A stretch of 29,544 nucleotides of DNA from Candidatus Dadabacteria bacterium (lineage in GTDB: Bacteria > Desulfobacterota_D > UBA1144 > Nemesobacterales > UBA2774): NCBI GenBank assembly GCA_004356555.1, contig SMWY01000039.1, positions 1-29,544 of the forward strand, read 5' to 3'. The stretch's first letter is position 1. The number at the start of each line of letters is the position of its first letter. Shown here piece after piece: positions 1 through 6,893 of the stretch. The notes beneath the pieces are model-generated. The model saw only the letters and a list, made by a program, of their open reading frames with translations, did no database searches and was not told where the DNA came from. The position numbers and the translations under genes are program-made.

Positions 1-400
1 ATTTTATCTCTGAGTCGAGAACGAAATTTTTTGCCGGACTTCCCGGAATGATATGGATTCCGTTTTCACATTTTTGAACTAGTTTTATAAACGGGATAAG
101 AGCTTCATCACCTATATTGTATTGTCCTTTTATGTTTTTTGCTACTTTAACTGTTGCACTGCATTTAGATACTAATTCAGGAACAAATTTAGCGGTGTTT
201 TCAGTGTTCGGATTGCATTCAGTTGAGTCATAGGGTTTTCCACATTCGACTTTTGTAACAATTCCCTCAATTGCAAAGTCGGAGCTGTCTAATAGTTCCT
301 CAGGTGTGCATGGAGCGGGAAGTGCATGAGATAAGTTGGGCAGGATAGAAGCAATAATTATAAAAAGTGATATTATTAGCTTGTTGTTCATATTTTTCAT
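1..400 (-). CDS. Exported Cys-containing protein of unknown function (partial, cut by left edge)
   Basis: An open frame runs from an ATG at 398-400 leftward off the window edge, giving 133 visible residues. The N terminus is a clear signal peptide: a short Lys/Asn-rich start, a hydrophobic core at about residues 8-20, and an S-H-A cleavage site at residue 26. The mature part opens with L-P-A-P-C and has five cysteines (C31, C53, C62, C80, C111), consistent with disulfides in the periplasm or outside the cell. Alternating hydrophobic residues (E-G-I-V-T-K-V near 45-51, then V-K-V-A-K-N-I-K-G near 84-92) look like beta strands and loosely recall small OB/netrin-like secreted domains, but I do not recognise a family with confidence. 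A second ATG at 389-391 is an alternative start. The gene is divergent from the epimerase, with 77 bases between them. The stop codon lies outside the window. Confidence 0.7.
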   Translation of the reverse strand, partial: MKNMNNKLIISLFIIIASILPNLSHALPAPCTPEELLDSSDFAIEGIVTKVECGKPYDSTECNPNTENTAKFVPELVSKCSATVKVAKNIKGQYNIGDEALIPFIKLVQKCENGIHIIPGSPAKNFVLDSEIK

Positions 401-419
401 ACTAATGTTATTTTATTCT

Positions 420-450
420 TTGTCAAATTCTAGCCTACATTGGGTATAGT
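420..450 (+). promoter_or_regulatory. Possible sigma70-like promoter for the epimerase gene
   Basis: TTGTCA at 420-425 and TATAGT at 445-450 are separated by 19 bases, which is longer than the optimal 17. A GGAG at 463-466 lies 11 bases before the ATG at 478 and is the likely ribosome-binding site. The element sits in the short divergent gap, so it must share space with the promoter of the leftward exported-protein gene. Confidence 0.3.
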
Positions 451-477
451 CATAATAAAAATGGAGTTAAATGATAA

Positions 478-1428
478 ATGAGAGTTTTGGTTACCGGAGT
501 TTCCGGATTTATTGGTTCAAGCCTTTCAGAAAAGCTTTTAGACGAAGGTTTCCAAGTTATAGGTGTGGACTCATTTTTTGATTACTACCCAAGAAAAATA
601 AAAGAAAATAACCTCTATGATTTATTAAAACAACCTGATTTTGAGTTTGTCGAATCTGATATTTTAGGGATTGACTGGGATAAGATCATAAGTCAGGTGG
701 ATGGTGTTTTTCATCAGGCAGCACTAGCCGGCGTTAGAGCTAGCTGGGGTCAGAAATTCGATCAGTATGTACAAAATAACATATTGGGGACACAAAGACT
801 TCTTGAAGCCTGTAAAAATAGAAGGATTGAGAAATTTATTTATGCCTCGTCTTCATCCGTATATGGAGATACGGATGAACTCCCTATTAATGAGAGCTCT
901 ACTACTAATCCGGTTTCTCCATACGGGGTCTCAAAGCTCGCGGCCGAGCATTTGGCTTCTCTTTATTTTAAAAGTTATGGGGTTCCTGCTGTATCGCTTA
1001 GGTACTTCACGGTTTACGGCCCGAGACAGCGTCCCGATATGGCGTTTCATAAATTTATAACTGCCGTGATTAACGGGGATAAAATAGAAATTTACGGTAC
1101 CGGAGAGCAGACTAGGGATTTCACCTTTATAGATGACGTCGTTCAGGCCAATATTCAGGCATTTAGAAACGCAAGAGCCGGGGAAGTCTACAATATCGGA
1201 GGGGGCAGTAGAATAAAACTTATAGATACCATTAGGATTATTGAAGAGATTACAGGTAGAGAGGCGAATTTAGTTTATACAGAACCCCAAAGAGGGGATG
1301 CCAAACATACTTTTTCAGATGTAACAAAGGCAAAGGCGGACTTCGATTATTCCCCACAGGTGGATGTTAAATCCGGACTCGAAAAACACTATGAATGGTT
1401 AAAAGAGAATCTTGAGATTTATGAATAA
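478..1428 (+). CDS. NAD-dependent nucleotide-sugar epimerase (UDP-glucuronate/UDP-glucose 4-epimerase-like, extended SDR)
   Basis: A 316-residue extended short-chain dehydrogenase/reductase of normal family length. The NAD-binding Rossmann motif G7-x-x-G10-x-x-G13 is at the N terminus. The active-site serine region Y-A-S-S-S-S-V-Y-G is at 122-130, and the catalytic pair is Y149-x-x-x-K153. A-A-L-A-G-V-R at 81-87 and Y-G-P-R-Q-R-P-D-M-A at 180-189 are most like UDP-glucuronate 4-epimerases, and R-D-F-T-F-I-D-D at 213-220 is the usual substrate-domain signature. It would interconvert UDP-hexoses or uronates for surface polysaccharide in the cytoplasm. The exact sugar cannot be set from sequence, and GalE or a dTDP-sugar enzyme is possible. 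No other polysaccharide genes are adjacent. Its stop codon lies one base from the sucD stop on the opposite strand. Confidence 0.85.
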   Translation: MRVLVTGVSGFIGSSLSEKLLDEGFQVIGVDSFFDYYPRKIKENNLYDLLKQPDFEFVESDILGIDWDKIISQVDGVFHQAALAGVRASWGQKFDQYVQNNILGTQRLLEACKNRRIEKFIYASSSSVYGDTDELPINESSTTNPVSPYGVSKLAAEHLASLYFKSYGVPAVSLRYFTVYGPRQRPDMAFHKFITAVINGDKIEIYGTGEQTRDFTFIDDVVQANIQAFRNARAGEVYNIGGGSRIKLIDTIRIIEEITGREANLVYTEPQRGDAKHTFSDVTKAKADFDYSPQVDVKSGLEKHYEWLKENLEIYE

Positions 1429-1429
1429 T

Positions 1430-2299
1430 TTATGAAATAGCTTCTTTAAGCGTCTCACCCATCTCAGCCGGGCTCGGACAAACACGAACGCCCGCACTCT
1501 CAAGTGCGGCTACTTTATCCTTTGCGCTTCCGGAGCTTCCTGAGATAATGGCTCCAGCGTGACCCATCCTCTTCCCTTTAGGCGCCGTAGACCCCGCGAT
1601 GAATGCTACAACCGGTTTACTTACATTTTGTTTGATAAATTCTGCCGCCTCTTCCTCTGCACTTCCGCCAATCTCTCCAATTAAGATAATAGCGTCAGTA
1701 TCTTTATCCTCTTCAAATAGTTCCAGAATATCTATAAAAGTAGAGCCAATAATAGGGTCTCCGCCAATTCCTACTGAAGTTGATTGTCCGATGCCTAATT
1801 CTGAAAGTTGCCAGACCGCCTCATACGTTAAAGTACCGCTTCTTGAAATAATGCCTACTCTTCCGGGAGTATGAATATAGCCAGGCATAATGCCCACTTT
1901 TGCCTCTCCAGGTGTCATTACTCCGGGACAATTGGGTCCTACGAGTTTAACGTCTTTTCCTTCCATATATTTTTTGACTTTAACCATATCCAAGGTTGGA
2001 ACTCCTTCAGTAATACAGATAATAAGTTCTATTCCGCCGTCAATAGCTTCAATCATGGAGTCTAGGGCAAACGGAGCTGGAACGAAAATAAGGGAAGCAT
2101 TAGCCCCGGTCATCTTACGAGCATTCTCTACAGTGTCGAAAACAGTGAACCCTTCTACCTCAGTTCCACCCTTTCCTGGCGTTACTCCGCCCACTACTTG
2201 TGTGCCGTACTCACGGCATTGGGTAGCATGGAATAAACCTGCGCTTCCGGTTATTCCCTGTACTATAACTCTAGTATCTTTATTCACTAAAATGCTCAT
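1430..2299 (-). CDS. sucD: Succinate-CoA ligase (succinyl-CoA synthetase) alpha subunit
   Basis: At 289 residues this is full length for SucD. It binds CoA and carries the phosphohistidine used when succinyl-CoA is converted to succinate with NTP formation in the TCA cycle. Seen: the CoA-binding Rossmann start (V-Q-G-I-T-G-S-A-G at 13-21), G-P-N-C-P-G-V at 121-127, the R-S-G-T-L-T-Y-E stretch at 153-160, and the active-site loop K-R-M-G-H-A-G-A-I with H247 as the expected phosphorylated residue. AAGGAG at 2309-2314 sits 9 bases before the ATG. The beta-subunit gene sucC, usually directly upstream, is absent: the next gene upstream is yicC, 175 bases away. A well-formed promoter in that gap suggests independent transcription. 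It converges with the epimerase gene with a one-base gap. Confidence 0.96.
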   Translation of the reverse strand: MSILVNKDTRVIVQGITGSAGLFHATQCREYGTQVVGGVTPGKGGTEVEGFTVFDTVENARKMTGANASLIFVPAPFALDSMIEAIDGGIELIICITEGVPTLDMVKVKKYMEGKDVKLVGPNCPGVMTPGEAKVGIMPGYIHTPGRVGIISRSGTLTYEAVWQLSELGIGQSTSVGIGGDPIIGSTFIDILELFEEDKDTDAIILIGEIGGSAEEEAAEFIKQNVSKPVVAFIAGSTAPKGKRMGHAGAIISGSSGSAKDKVAALESAGVRVCPSPAEMGETLKEAIS

Positions 2300-2355
2300 A
2301 TTTTAAAACTCCTTTTCGTAATCTTTAATCTTCATGGGATCAATAAAACCGTGGA

Positions 2356-2384
2356 ATCATAACACAGTGTATTGCCTGTTTCAA
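2356..2384 (-). promoter_or_regulatory. Promoter of sucD (-35 and extended -10)
   Basis: On the minus strand, TTGAAA (2379-2384) is followed by exactly 17 bases and then TATGAT (2356-2361). The -10 is preceded by TG and one base, an extended -10. This is the best-formed promoter in the window. It lies about 57 bases upstream of the sucD start, with AAGGAG at 2309-2314 as the ribosome-binding site. Confidence 0.6.
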
Positions 2385-2474
2385 CCAATCAACATAGACA
2401 ATCTTTTGAAGAAATTTATTTTAAACGGAGCTTGTATCTTTAATGAACTTCCATATTAATGCACTTCCACATTA

Positions 2475-3344
2475 TTATTCTATATTCTGTACTTGCTCTC
2501 TTATTTTCTCCATTTCAGAGCGTACATCGATAATGAAGTGTGATATTTCAGCGTCTTTTGATTTTGCAGATATAGTCCCAGCCTCACGGTTCATTTCCTG
2601 AAGAAGAAAATCGAGCTCCTTTCCTATTGATCCTTTTTTGCGAGCAATCTCTCTGAATTTACCAATATGTGCCTTAAGCCTTACAAGTTCTTCTGTGATG
2701 TCGCTTCTCTCTGCTAAAAACGCCGTTTCCTGATATAATCTTTCCTCATCAATTTGTGTATCCTCAAGGATCTTTTGAATCCTTTCTTTGAGTTTTGAAG
2801 AGGTAATTTTGATAAAATCTTTTCTCTTAGACTTAATTCTTGTAGTAAGTTTTTCTATTATCTGAAGCCTGTTTTTTATATCCCTTTCAAGCTTTCTGCC
2901 TTCTGATACGCGAGCATCATCGAGTTTTTTTATTGCGTGAAGTACTGTTCTTATGATGTCCGTAGTTTCATTTTTGCTAAGTGCATGTTTTGATTCCGCT
3001 GAAAAGATTTCTTTTATCATAAGAAAATGCTCTAAACGGGTCTCTTCTTTTATTCCAAGCTCTTTTTTTAATTTGTCTATATTCTTCTTGGATTTTTTTG
3101 CCAGGTCCATATTGAGAACAAAAGAGTTATTTTTCGTACCTTCAAGGCTCACTGTTACTCTTATTTTCCCGCGCAAGATTAAATTCTTTACAGCTTCAGA
3201 AAGCTGGTTTTCAATAGAAAGCGTTGAGTCAGGGAGTTGAAACTTTATATCTAAGAACCTATGGTTCTCAGAGCGTGTTTCAACAATTAGTTTGCCGTAT
3301 TTTGTTTCAGCTTCGCTTTTTCCATATCCTGTCATGCTTTTCAT
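2475..3344 (-). CDS. yicC: YicC family protein (RNase/RNA-turnover associated)
   Basis: A 289-residue member of the YicC family. Seen: the diagnostic N terminus M-K-S-M-T-G-Y-G-K, the R-S-E-N-H-R-F-L-D segment at about 27-35, a long charged helical middle, and the conserved C-terminal DUF1732 block (F-L-L-Q-E-M-N-R-E-A-G-T-I then S-K-S-K-D-A-E). The family is widespread, and E. coli YicC has been described as an endoribonuclease involved in small-RNA turnover. Whether this member cleaves RNA is inference. The start overlaps the stop of the DUF4416 gene by four bases (ATGA), so the two are probably translationally coupled. The guanylate kinase gene that often follows yicC is not here; the next gene on this strand is sucD. 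Confidence 0.93.
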   Translation of the reverse strand: MKSMTGYGKSEAETKYGKLIVETRSENHRFLDIKFQLPDSTLSIENQLSEAVKNLILRGKIRVTVSLEGTKNNSFVLNMDLAKKSKKNIDKLKKELGIKEETRLEHFLMIKEIFSAESKHALSKNETTDIIRTVLHAIKKLDDARVSEGRKLERDIKNRLQIIEKLTTRIKSKRKDFIKITSSKLKERIQKILEDTQIDEERLYQETAFLAERSDITEELVRLKAHIGKFREIARKKGSIGKELDFLLQEMNREAGTISAKSKDAEISHFIIDVRSEMEKIREQVQNIE

Positions 3345-3877
3345 ATGCTTGATTCCTTTTTTAGCTGGTTTACATATTGATTTCTCAAATCCTTAAATAA
3401 AACCCTCATTTCTTCATTCCCGTAGTCAGGGTAAGTCCATTCAAGGGTCCTATATTCATCTTTCACGTATTTCAGGGTTAAGTCTGCATATACGCCACTA
3501 CCCAAATATGGACGATGAGAGTACCCTTTTCCTGTAGCAAGAATCAGATGTTCTTGAGCTATGTAACCGGGGTCAATGTTAATTGTCCTATTGCCTTCAT
3601 ATGAAAATACCTTTTCCAATTTATTTGTAAATGTTTTGATTTCTACAATCTCAGTACGTCTTATTAGTTTTTCGAAGGTTAATATTTTTCTAAGGAGCTC
3701 ATCTCCCATCTCATTTTCGTAATAAGAACTATGATTAAACGGGTATCCTTCACTTGCAAAATTAATCGCTCCCAACTTTTCTTCGAGCATTTTTAATAAG
3801 TCTACAATAGAGGAATCTGGTTTATATATAAGTCCCATAAAAAGTCTGACTCTGCTAGGCTCCGATAACTGGCTCAT
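3341..3877 (-). CDS. DUF4416 family protein
   Basis: A 178-residue soluble protein with no signal peptide or membrane segment. Recognisable DUF4416 features are the opening R-V-R-L-F-M-G-L-I-Y (residues 9-18), the F-N-H-S-S-Y-Y-E-N-E-M-G segment (47-58), the R-R-T-E-I-V-E-I-K-T-F-T-N motif (72-84), the N-I-D-P-G-Y-I-A-Q-E-H-L-I-L-A-T-G-K block (100-117), and W-T-Y-P-D-Y near residue 147. The function is unknown. It is the first gene of a two-gene unit with yicC (four-base ATGA overlap), so a link to RNA metabolism is a reasonable but untested inference. A GGAGA about 11 bases before the ATG serves as ribosome-binding site. A promoter-like element lies at 3926-3954. Confidence 0.85.
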   Translation of the reverse strand: MSQLSEPSRVRLFMGLIYKPDSSIVDLLKMLEEKLGAINFASEGYPFNHSSYYENEMGDELLRKILTFEKLIRRTEIVEIKTFTNKLEKVFSYEGNRTINIDPGYIAQEHLILATGKGYSHRPYLGSGVYADLTLKYVKDEYRTLEWTYPDYGNEEMRVLFKDLRNQYVNQLKKESSI

Positions 3878-3925
3878 AATATGATTAATCTCCCTATTTC
3901 TAGGAATAAATACAACTGCCGATAT

Positions 3926-3954
3926 ATTATGCTAAGAAACCGTTTCACATCCAA
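3926..3954 (-). promoter_or_regulatory. Promoter of the DUF4416-yicC unit
   Basis: On the minus strand, TTGGAT (3949-3954) and CATAAT (3926-3931) are separated by 17 bases, a fair sigma70-type match about 50 bases before the start codon at 3877. The gap of about 170 bases (3878-4051) is divergent and shared with the promoter of the lipoprotein-dapB unit. I see no additional gene in it. Confidence 0.45.
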
Positions 3955-4002
3955 ACAGTTTAGAATAGCGTTCATACAAAAAAATTATCTTGAATTATAC
4001 GT

Positions 4003-4037
4003 TTGAACAATTATTCTATCTCTCGTTATAGTATAAT
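4003..4037 (+). promoter_or_regulatory. Promoter of the lipoprotein-dapB unit
   Basis: TTGAAC at 4003-4008 is followed after 18 bases by TATAGT at 4027-4032, which runs directly into a perfect TATAAT at 4032-4037. The overlapping -10 hexamers could allow two nearby transcription starts. The leader to the ATG at 4052 would be only about 8-14 bases long, with at most a weak GGGA as ribosome-binding site. Confidence 0.45.
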
Positions 4038-4051
4038 GATTGGGAAACTTT

Positions 4052-4537
4052 ATGAAGAATCGACATGTTGCAGCTTTATTAGTTTTAATTTTTGCAATTG
4101 CTATTTCATCCTGTGCTGACAGGATAATTGCTGACACAAATCCCGAAAGGCCTACTTATAAGCCTTCACCGACAGTGGTTGTAGATTCATTTTTAAAAGC
4201 TCTAAAAGATGAAGATTTTAAGAAGGCCTATAAATATGCTTATACTCCTAGTTCGGATGAAGCGGGATATATAATTGAAATGAGAAATATCTATAAAAAA
4301 CATCAACTTAGAATTAATAGCTTCGAAATTTTAGGTACACATATTTATGATATCACTGCCACTGTTGTTGTAGAACTTGACTCTTCGTTTAAGTCTCCTA
4401 CAACCGGCAAAATTATTAATTTGAGCCAAAGGAGTAAATACAATCTTGGATTATTTGACAAAAAATGGAAGGTAACGCGTGGAGAGTGCTTTGAAAACTG
4501 CTTAGAAGAAGTTCCGGAAATCCAGATTGATGATTAA
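4052..4537 (+). CDS. Small lipoprotein with NTF2-like/DUF4878-type domain
   Basis: Read from the ATG at 4052 the protein has 161 residues. A TTG at 4040 in the same frame would add four residues but gives a poorer signal peptide. Residues 1-20 form a lipoprotein signal peptide: K-N-R-H, then a hydrophobic stretch, then the lipobox I-S-S-C with acylated Cys21. The mature part starts with a Pro-rich linker (P-T-Y-K-P-S-P) and continues with S-F-L-K-A-L-K-D-E-D-F-K-K-A-Y-K, a pattern typical of NTF2-like lipoproteins, followed by beta strands ending in K-K-W-K-V. It would sit in the cytoplasmic or outer membrane facing the periplasm, function unknown. The stop is only three bases before dapB, so the two are probably co-transcribed. 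The domain assignment is by fold pattern only. Confidence 0.75.
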   Translation: MKNRHVAALLVLIFAIAISSCADRIIADTNPERPTYKPSPTVVVDSFLKALKDEDFKKAYKYAYTPSSDEAGYIIEMRNIYKKHQLRINSFEILGTHIYDITATVVVELDSSFKSPTTGKIINLSQRSKYNLGLFDKKWKVTRGECFENCLEEVPEIQIDD

Positions 4538-4540
4538 ATT

Positions 4541-5341
4541 ATGATAAAAGTTTCTATTATGGGTGTTGCCGGAAGGATGGGTCGCAGTATTTTTCGTCTC
4601 CTGAATGCCGAAGAGGATATACAGATAGTCGGCGCTACCGAGATCAAGAGCCATCGAGCTTTAGGCAATGATATTGGTGTTGTATCTGGAGAAGGGGAGA
4701 TTGGTGTGCCAGTAACAAATGGAATCGAGGAGTCTTCATCTGAAGCTGATGTAATTGTTGATTTTACTACTCCTTCTTCGACCTTAGTGAATGCCCGTTT
4801 TGCCTCGGCTCACGGGAAATCAATGGTCATTGGAACCACCGGGTTTACTGAAGAGGAAAAAGATGAGCTCAAGGAATTGTCCGGGAGCTTTCCATGTGTA
4901 TTTTCCCCAAATATGAGCATTGGCGTAAATGTTATGTTTGAGGCAACCAGGATGTTAGCCGAGGTCTTAGGGGACGAGTTTGATGTTGAAATAATAGAGG
5001 CCCATCATAAACACAAGGTTGATGCCCCTAGCGGTACAGCACTTAGATTAGGAGAGGCGGCTGCAGAGGGTTTGAATAGAGATTTTAATTCTGTAGCGAG
5101 ATTTGAAAGACACGGGGCTATAGGTGAGAGGAAGGAAAAAGAAATCGGGATTCAGTCCATAAGGGCTGGGGACATTGTGGGGGAACATACAGTGATGTTC
5201 TGCGGTGCTGGAGAAAGAATCGAATTAACTCACCGAGCGCTCAATCGTGATAATTTTGCCAAAGGAGTTGTACGTGCGGTAAAGTGGATTCCCGGTAAAT
5301 CCGCAGGTATGTACACAATGAAGGAAGTACTTGGGATTTAG
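4541..5341 (+). CDS. dapB: 4-hydroxy-tetrahydrodipicolinate reductase
   Basis: At 266 residues this is normal length for DapB, which reduces 4-hydroxy-tetrahydrodipicolinate to tetrahydrodipicolinate with NAD(P)H in the lysine/diaminopimelate pathway. Seen: nucleotide-binding G8-V-A-G-R-M-G14; D-F-T-T-P at 74-78; I-G-T-T-G-F at 97-102; S-P-N-M-S-I-G-V-N at 122-130; and the active-site motif E-A-H-H-K-H-K-V-D-A-P-S-G-T-A with H155 as acid/base and K159 as donor. The C terminus T-H-R-A-L-N-R-D-N-F-A-K-G is typical. No strong ribosome-binding site is visible, so translation is probably coupled to the lipoprotein gene three bases upstream. Its product feeds toward diaminopimelate, linking it to dapF at 23782. 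Confidence 0.97.
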   Translation: MIKVSIMGVAGRMGRSIFRLLNAEEDIQIVGATEIKSHRALGNDIGVVSGEGEIGVPVTNGIEESSSEADVIVDFTTPSSTLVNARFASAHGKSMVIGTTGFTEEEKDELKELSGSFPCVFSPNMSIGVNVMFEATRMLAEVLGDEFDVEIIEAHHKHKVDAPSGTALRLGEAAAEGLNRDFNSVARFERHGAIGERKEKEIGIQSIRAGDIVGEHTVMFCGAGERIELTHRALNRDNFAKGVVRAVKWIPGKSAGMYTMKEVLGI

Positions 5342-5394
5342 AAAAAGTAATTTGTATATTACCAACCTAAGCTGTAATTCCTTACCAATATAAT

Positions 5395-6501
5395 ATGTTC
5401 ACATTTGAAATCCTAAAAAGTGATGAATCGACCGATGCCAGGCTCGGCAAGATGACTACCGCCCACGGGGTGGTTGACACGCCTGCTTTTATGCCTGTCG
5501 CGACTCAAGCTACTGTCAAAAGTCTCAGTTCCGAGGAAATTCAGGATTTGGGTTTTGAGATAATTATTGTTAATGCATACCATATGTATCTACGCCCGGG
5601 CCACAGGACTGTAGAAAAGTTAGGCGGACTTCATAAATTCATGTCCTGGAACAAGCCCATAGCTACCGATAGTGGAGGTTATCAGGTATTTAGCCTCTCA
5701 AAGACCAGAAAAATTAAAAATGAAGGTATTCTTTTCAGGTCTCATTTAGACGGTAGCGAGCATTTATTTACACCTGCAAAATGTATCGAGATACAGGAAG
5801 CCCTTGGTGTAGATATTATGATGTGTTTAGATGAATGCCCTCCCTATCCTTCGACAGAAGAATATATGAAGAAATCAGTCGAATTGACTACTCGCTGGGC
5901 AAAGTTGTCAAAGGAGTCAAAGAGCCGCACGGATAACAGCCTTTTTGGAATTGTTCAGGGGGGAGTGTTTGACGAGCTTAGAGAAAAATCAGCCGGAGAG
6001 CTTACGGAAATTGGTTTTGACGGGTATGCTGTGGGCGGGCTCGGAATAGGAGAGGATCAGGAAAAGACTTATGAAATTACAGAGAGTACTCTTTTCAGGC
6101 TTCCCAAAGATAAACCCAGGTACCTAATGGGTCTTGGTAAACCAGAGGACATAGTTACAGCAGTGTCAATGGGGGTCGATATGTTTGACTGCGTTATCCC
6201 CACCCGCAATGCCCGCAACGGCACTCTCTTTACAAGTAATGGAAAACTGGTTATAAAAAATGCTCAATTTGCCCAAGACGGAAGGCCGATTGAAGAGGGT
6301 TGTGAGTGTTATACTTGCAGGATATTTTCGAGAGCATACTTAAGGCATCTCTACATAGCAAAGGAAACTCTGGTTTTACGTTTGTTGACTCTTCACAACC
6401 TTTTTTTCTACTCGGAGCTGATGAAAGGGATTAGAGATAGTATTGACAGTGGTGATTTTCCAAATTTTTTAACTAGGGTACAATCCCTGGGAGGTAAGTG
6501 A
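5395..6501 (+). CDS. tgt: tRNA-guanine transglycosylase (queuine tRNA-ribosyltransferase)
   Basis: A 368-residue bacterial TGT, which exchanges guanine-34 in GUN-anticodon tRNAs for the queuosine precursor preQ1. Catalytic residues are in place: D92 in T-D-S-G-G-Y-Q-V-F and the nucleophile D265 in D-M-F-D-C-V. The base-recognition loop G-I-V-Q-G-G is at 185-190, P-T-R-N-A-R-N-G is at 269-276, and the zinc ligands are C303, C305, C308 and H334. The tgt-yajC-secD-secF order is widespread in bacteria. No Shine-Dalgarno sequence precedes the ATG; a TATAAT directly abuts it but is too close to act as its promoter. The stop TGA overlaps a GTG that is an alternative yajC start. Confidence 0.97.
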   Translation: MFTFEILKSDESTDARLGKMTTAHGVVDTPAFMPVATQATVKSLSSEEIQDLGFEIIIVNAYHMYLRPGHRTVEKLGGLHKFMSWNKPIATDSGGYQVFSLSKTRKIKNEGILFRSHLDGSEHLFTPAKCIEIQEALGVDIMMCLDECPPYPSTEEYMKKSVELTTRWAKLSKESKSRTDNSLFGIVQGGVFDELREKSAGELTEIGFDGYAVGGLGIGEDQEKTYEITESTLFRLPKDKPRYLMGLGKPEDIVTAVSMGVDMFDCVIPTRNARNGTLFTSNGKLVIKNAQFAQDGRPIEEGCECYTCRIFSRAYLRHLYIAKETLVLRLLTLHNLFFYSELMKGIRDSIDSGDFPNFLTRVQSLGGK

Positions 6502-6506
6502 GAAAA

Positions 6507-6893
6507 ATGAGAAATTTTAGAAATATTATAGCAACTTTATCAATCGCATTTCTATTAACCGGATGCCCGATGCTAGGAGGTGAAGGGGGAGGGGGAAGCT
6601 CTCCGTTGGCGTTCCTTCCTTTTGTTCTTATCTTCGTCCTCTTTTATTTTCTGATCTTAAGGCCCCAGCAAAAACAGAGCAAGCAGAAAAAGCTAATGTT
6701 AAGTGAGCTTAAACGAGGAGACGATATAATAACGTCTGGTGGTATTTACGGTAAAATTTTAAATATTTCTGAAGATGATGTAGTTACACTTGAAATCACA
6801 AAGGGAATGAGCATACGCATAAGCCGTTCAGCCATTGCGGGACTGCAACCTTCAGCGGAAGAGTCGAAAGGAAAGGAGGAGAAGTCTAAATAA
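6507..6893 (+). CDS. yajC: SecDF accessory protein YajC with N-terminal lipobox-like extension
   Basis: A YajC of the SecDF-YajC complex, which helps draw pre-proteins through SecYEG. From the ATG at 6507 it has 128 residues. The core is standard: transmembrane helix at about 32-47, then L-R-P-Q-Q-K-Q-S-K-Q-K-K, L-K-R-G-D-D-I-I-T-S-G-G-I-Y-G-K-I, and a basic/acidic tail. What is unusual lies ahead of that helix: a basic start, a hydrophobic stretch and L-L-T-G-C20, which fits a lipobox, followed by a Gly-rich linker. The start is uncertain: GTG at 6498 overlaps the tgt stop, and GGGAGG at 6489-6494 is 3 bases before the GTG or 12 before the ATG. The stop overlaps the secD ATG by one base (TAATG). 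Confidence 0.93.
   Translation: MRNFRNIIATLSIAFLLTGCPMLGGEGGGGSSPLAFLPFVLIFVLFYFLILRPQQKQSKQKKLMLSELKRGDDIITSGGIYGKILNISEDDVVTLEITKGMSIRISRSAIAGLQPSAEESKGKEEKSK

Noticed and set aside
1492..1509. A perfect seven-base hairpin (CCGCACT, four-base loop, AGTGCGG)
   Set aside because: It lies inside the sucD coding region with no following T-run, and the codons it spans encode ordinary SucD residues. It is not a convincing terminator.
5389..5394. TATAAT immediately before the tgt ATG as a promoter
   Set aside because: A -10 element abutting the start codon would put transcription initiation inside the coding region. It is probably AT-rich coincidence.
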